The notes under the pieces: model-generated
The model's input: only the letters and a program-made list of their open reading frames with translations
What the model was told of the DNA's origin: nothing
Databases searched by the model: none
Origin: Lycorma delicatula
Taxonomy: Eukaryota > Arthropoda > Insecta > Hemiptera > Fulgoridae
Reading direction: 5' to 3'
DNA length: 64,000 nt
Assembly: GCF_047948215.1 (NCBI RefSeq)
Contig: NC_134455.1
Coordinates: forward strand, 323,818,147-323,882,146
Part shown: piece by piece, positions 60,056 through 64,000 of the stretch
How the letters are laid out: each line of letters starts with the position of its first letter
Position numbering within the stretch: position 1 is the stretch's first letter
Program-made: the position numbers and the translations under genes

Positions 60056-60119
60056 TAGATTGTTTAGAAAACAGTAGTTGAAACTCCTGTTTTCTAGAAT
60101 TCATTATTTAAACAATCTA
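60056..60119. repeat. nested double fold-back
   Basis: An outer 11-bp inverted repeat (60056-60066 and 60109-60119) encloses, with a 2-nt overlap at its left arm, an inner 10-bp one (60065-60074 and 60087-60096). Confidence 0.75.
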
Positions 60120-60896
60120 TCCCTCCATTTATTACTGGGCATTCTCCTACAACAATCAACGACCTCTAATTTCTATATTTAAAATTTATATCTTTGTATA
60201 TAACAATCTATATATAAATTATTTCTCATCTCAAAAATTATTTTTAATTCATATAGGAATGGTTCTAATATTTTGACTGCAGTCTATATAATATCACTTT
60301 GATAACAAAGAAGAAGAATGTGCAAGGTTGATAACACCAGAGCTGAGACAGATACATGATTAAATTTTAATTTTGGACATACTACCTGAAATGTTTGAAA
60401 CAAATGTTTCAAACAAACATTTGAAATGTTCAGTTAGACCTAAGTAAACGTATATGGTGTAAAGCATGGGAATATGTAGTTAACAAAGCTATGCAAACTT
60501 AGTTGATTTTGGTTGCCAGTTTGGATCCAGAATTAACCATGAATTATTTAAAAATATTTAGATAAATTTTGGTTGAGAAAATCAGCGCTAAGGAGAGGGA
60601 AGTTTATACAAGCACAGTAAACCACTGACCAATTAAAACAGTTTGCTTAAATAAAATTAAATAAAAATTAAGTTATCATTTAGATAATGATGAATAATCT
60701 TTATTTTATAGAAATTTGTCCTAATTTGGTTGTCTTTTTCAGTTATTAATAATAACTGAATATTAATTATTGATCATATTTAGTAATAATTATTAAAGTA
60801 TAATATATATGTAATTCATAATAATGTAATTATATTATCATGTAATATATAAAATATATATCATAATACATAGTATTATATTATGTAATACATAAT

Positions 60897-60928
60897 ACAC
60901 ACACACGCGCGCGCCCACACACACACAG
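60897..60928. repeat. CA/CG microsatellite
   Basis: Alternating purine-pyrimidine run of CA with an internal CG segment; such DNA can adopt Z-form. Confidence 0.9.
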
Positions 60929-60959
60929 TGATCATAAATTATTCATCGTATTTTAAGTG

Positions 60960-62075
60960 ATAAAAAAGTAACAAAGCAGTGTACTTACATGCATATTTTA
61001 TTGTTGAATAGGACATTTCAAACAGTATTGTTTACAACGATTATTAACTTCAAACAAGTTCTCCATGAGCACTTTTATGGCGCATAAAATGTATAGACAA
61101 TATTCAGTTTCATCCCACACATTACGGAGAATATCTGGAATTATTCCATTAATTAATTATACCTTCGATTCTTCTTTTTAATTAATTGATGTTGACAACC
61201 TTCGTTGCCTGTAACAAACTCCCAAAGAAAGAAATAGAGTAGCGTATCGTCCGAGGATTGAGGTGTCAGGGAAATAGTTCATCAGGTTAATTCATTGTTA
61301 AGGAAGTTGTTCATGTAGGCAATCTTTAACGTGTAAACCCCAGTGGGGTGTGTGCTATCTTGTTGAAAGTAAACGTTGGGTTGCCGATGTTCAATTCGAG
61401 GTAATGCATATTCCTGTAACGTGTCTAGATAACTAGCGCTAGAAACCGTTGGCTCGGCAAAGAAGATGGTCAGATTACTTCATAAGCAGTCAACGCATAC
61501 CAAACGGCATGAAAGTCCTCGCTCTCTCAAATCCGACAATTAAGACGGTTAAAGTGACGAGAAAAATGAATTAACCGTTTTTCGTTTAAACGATTTAACC
61601 GTTAAATCGTTTTTCTATAAACGATTTATCTTCGTCCACTTTATCAACAATGTCCACGGAAAAATCGAAACTGCGAAGTTTATCGTCATCTTTAATTGCA
61701 TGCACCACTGAATTTTGTACGCATGAAGTTTTAGCCACTTGTACAGAACCTTCACAATTGTCGATTGCGATTTCTGGTATTCGCACGATGAGTCGATTTC
61801 CCGGGCTTCTCTGGAAAGTTTCTCTTACACGATCCATAGCTCGGAGACTGTGGGTCTGCCAGCATCTTTCTTGTGTACTGCACTTCCTGTTTCTGTTAAC
61901 TGTTGTTACCAACATTTAGTAGAATCTTTATTAGCAGTATTTCGGCGGTACTCTAATCGAAATCGTTTACGATCAATAATAAAAGATTCATTTTCATGAA
62001 ACCATAGTACGCACATTGCTTTTTTCTGCACGGTAGCCATTGCTCAACTGACTATCTCGTGCCGTTACAACGCGC
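60960..62075 (-). pseudogene. second mariner-like transposase remnant
   Basis: The minus strand starts MATVQKKAMCVLWFHENESF at 62040 and continues RRFRLEYRR, ETGSAVHKKDAGRPTVSEL and a REAREID...YKIQ block across frameshifts: the DUF4817/HTH N-terminal half of an insect mariner-like transposase. The C-terminal landmark SSDDTLLYFFLWEFV (RSPDLTPxDFFLWG-like) is at about 61255-61210. The family is related to, but distinct from, the element at 55.6 kb. Terminal repeats were not resolved; a SINE begins only about 20 bp beyond the right side. A fold-back (61588-61599 with 61601-61612) disrupts the coding sequence. Confidence 0.75.
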
Positions 62076-62091
62076 CGGCGTGTTCATTCAA

Positions 62092-62388
62092 ACCCACCGG
62101 GTTGGTCTAGTGGTGAACGCGTCTTCCCAAATCAGCTGATTTGGAAGTCGAGAGTTCCAGCGTTCAAGTTCTAGTAAAATCAGTTATTTTTATACGGATT
62201 TGAATACTAGATCGTAGATACCGATGTTCTTTGGTGGTTGGATTTCAATTAACCACACATCTCAGGAATGGTCGAACTGAGACTGTACAAGACTACACTT
62301 CATTTACACTCATACATATCATCTTCATTCATCCTCTGAAGTATTATCTGAAAAGTAATTACCGGAGGCTAAACAGGAAAAAAAGAAG
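62092..62388 (+). mobile_element. full-length tRNA-derived SINE
   Basis: Head GGTTGGTCTAGTGGTGAACG (A box at 62103-62113) and B-box-like GCGTTCAAGTT near 62160-62170, then the shared body and the end GAGGCTAAACAGG with an A-rich tail. Closely similar to the 30.6 kb copy. It lies in a TMIE intron directly beside the mariner remnant. Confidence 0.88.
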
Positions 62389-62933
62389 TTATATGTATGC
62401 GCCCGATTACCCTTCCCTGGGAATTAGATGATTATTAAAAGACCCAACCAGGGAGGTCGACCTACCATGGACATACTGCCGGTAGCTGGGGAGGCTCCTT
62501 AGATTTCAAAGGACATTCCCCTGGATTGAGCTTTACTTCATTGTACGTCCAGTCTAAGGGAGTAGGGAAAATGTTATTATATGTTTTATGCCTTCAAAAT
62601 TGTTTTTATATTATGAAATAATTTTATAAACGTCATAAATCCCATTTTACTATAATAAATTTTACAAAGTATAATGAATAAACCACTTCTCTTTTTTGTT
62701 TATTAATTTTATTTTTCTAATACTGCTGTAAGGTTTTTTATTATTACCTTGATCCTTCAAGCTGAATGTCTGAGTCATTCCTTTTTGTATCAAATGATTA
62801 GCACAACTACCATAGCTGATTTAATATCTATGTAACCTAGAATTATTTACTGAAAAAAGTTATTTATTTATTAATTAAGTAAATAGTTAATGTTTTAAAA
62901 AACTTTTAAATTTAATAGTAGTTTATGTTACAG

Positions 62934-63142
62934 CGCTGGATAGAGTACGAGCTGAATTCAAATCAGACACAGAAAGCTTAGCTCAATCTGAGTTGTATTC
63001 CGGAGGTAGTCTTAGTTCTGCAGCAGGAGCAGGAGCAGGAATAGCAGCTCAGAAACAAGTTTCTCCTCATCAGTCACAGTCACATTCACATATAGGTACT
63101 CCTTCTAAGGGGGGAACCACTACTGAACACATCCAAGCATAA
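62934..63142 (+). CDS. Tmie: TMIE homologue, last coding exon
   Basis: Acceptor TGTTACAG ends at 62933. The leading CG completes the codon left at 60020 (G+CG = Ala). The frame then reads LDRVRAEFKSDTESLAQSEL, then YSGGSLSSAAGAGAG, a Gln/Ser/His-rich low-complexity stretch and a TAA at 63140-63142. The first 20 residues continue the acidic, helix-like segment of the previous exon and are likely the conserved insect-specific part of the cytoplasmic tail; the rest is disordered. The vertebrate tail is Lys-rich and not alignable here. The identity comes from the upstream exons through uninterrupted phase. Confidence 0.88.
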
Positions 63143-64000
63143 ACACATAAAAACATACATCACTAGTAGTTTATCAGGTATTAAAAACACCATTTATAAG
63201 AAAACATCAAATTAAGCCATTTTTCACAGAAGTCATTATTTTATCAACATCACTAATCACTCATACAATAGAAAAAAAAAAAGATACAAAGAAAAGTTAC
63301 TACTAGGATATGGGTACTATTACACTTAATGTTCTAATTCTAAAAGCGTTTTTTTTTTCATTTTTCTTATGTTATCTTATTTTCTAAGACAGTATACTTT
63401 TATTGAAGTATACTGTTTGCTTATTATTATTATTCTGTGAAATCAAGACTTGCCAATAGTGTAAAATATTGCATTTTGTAGGTTGAAGTTTATTTCATGG
63501 AGTTATCCAAAAATAAATATCCTTAGAATTATGGATTTAAGAAATGAACATTTAAAATTTGTTATTACACACATAAACTTTACTGTTTAGTTAAATGCAC
63601 AGTAAGACCAATACTAATCAGAAATAAACTCATTATACTGTACTGAAAGTGAGCTTTCTAGTAAAACATTACAGTAGGTGGGAATTCATAATTTCAGAAT
63701 TTATAAAATGTTATTAAAAAAATTAACCTAAGAAAGTCTTCTCTATATTAATCATGCATTGAATCATTTAATGGTACTTTTGTGCCAATTTTACTGTTAA
63801 ACTTTACATTATCTCAGTCTCCTGAGTATGAGTGATGCAGATAATTAGTTCTAGGCTTTTCTTGTGGGTTTTTGGTAGTTGGAAGTCTGACCAAATCACT
63901 TATTTTAATGATAACAGGTCCTTGATACCTGAAAATCCATGTTTGAAACAAGCAATAGTTTCTACATGAACAATGACTGCAGGTGACTACTGGTCCTGAA
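63143..64000 (+). other. TMIE 3' UTR / flanking DNA
   Basis: AT-rich sequence after the stop codon. AATAAA signals lie near 63511 and 63625. No further coding sequence is seen to the window end. Confidence 0.6.

Larger units (their letters stand above)
60021..62933 (+). other. TMIE intron with mariner-like element and SINE
   Basis: A GT...AG intron of about 2.9 kb. Besides the two mobile elements it contains a CA/CG microsatellite (60897-60928), nested fold-backs at 60056-60119, a fold-back at 60392-60415, and an unclassified GC-richer stretch at 62395-62560. Confidence 0.8.

Noticed and set aside
1..64000. CRISPR array, operons or ribosome binding sites
   Set aside because: No regularly spaced repeats; spliced genes, SINEs and LINEs with poly-A tails show this is eukaryotic DNA.

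Overview
This 64 kb window is AT-rich animal DNA, most likely from an insect and probably a hemipteran. That placement rests on two host genes with insect-type protein sequence and on the transposon families present; it is inference, because no species-diagnostic locus is visible. About 64 kb holds only a few hundred bases of recognisable host coding sequence. The rest is intronic or intergenic AT-rich DNA carrying layers of transposable elements.

Host genes, all on the + strand: (1) a possible short terminal exon of an unidentified gene at 756-817; (2) the first coding exon of amphiphysin (Amph/BIN family) at 30039-30107, with a clear 5' leader and a splice donor exactly where BIN1 exon 1 ends; (3) the last three coding exons of a TMIE homologue (transmembrane inner ear protein, part of the TMC mechanotransduction complex) at 54709-54835, 59868-60020 and 62934-63142, whose splice phases join in frame. 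No second amphiphysin exon is seen in the following 34 kb, so TMIE may be nested in the first amphiphysin intron.

Mobile DNA, left to right: a degenerate DUF7869-like ORF on the minus strand (6.5-9.2 kb); a degenerate IS630/Tc1-like DDE transposase (15-16.3 kb); GC-richer repeat islands (17.5-18.2 and 19.4-19.7 kb); an R1-like LINE interrupted by a minus-strand I-like LINE with an RNase H domain (20.5-26.5 kb); tRNA-derived SINEs (27.4, 29.5, 30.6, 36.9, 42.2 and 62.1 kb, plus a tail at 20.1 kb); a nearly intact GC-rich Jockey-clade LINE (31.0-36.2 kb) with one frameshift just after the reverse-transcriptase active site; a second, decayed Jockey-clade LINE (38.9-41.7 kb); a CR1/L2-like LINE split by a hAT (ZMYM1-type) transposase remnant (45.2-49.7 kb); a scrambled Gypsy-type LTR element with gag-protease and RT-RNase H in opposite orientations (49.7-51.0 kb); a repeat with short terminal inverted repeats (51.9-53.7 kb); and two mariner-like elements inside TMIE introns (55.6-56.6 and 61.0-62.1 kb), the first with intact terminal inverted repeats and TA duplications.

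A separate signal cuts across all of this: more than a dozen near-perfect short-loop inverted repeats (10-25 bp arms, 1-12 nt loops) lie both in unique AT-rich sequence and inside transposon remnants. They look like template-switch products, though assembly artefact must be excluded. No CRISPR array, rRNA, genuine tRNA gene or prokaryote-type operon is present.
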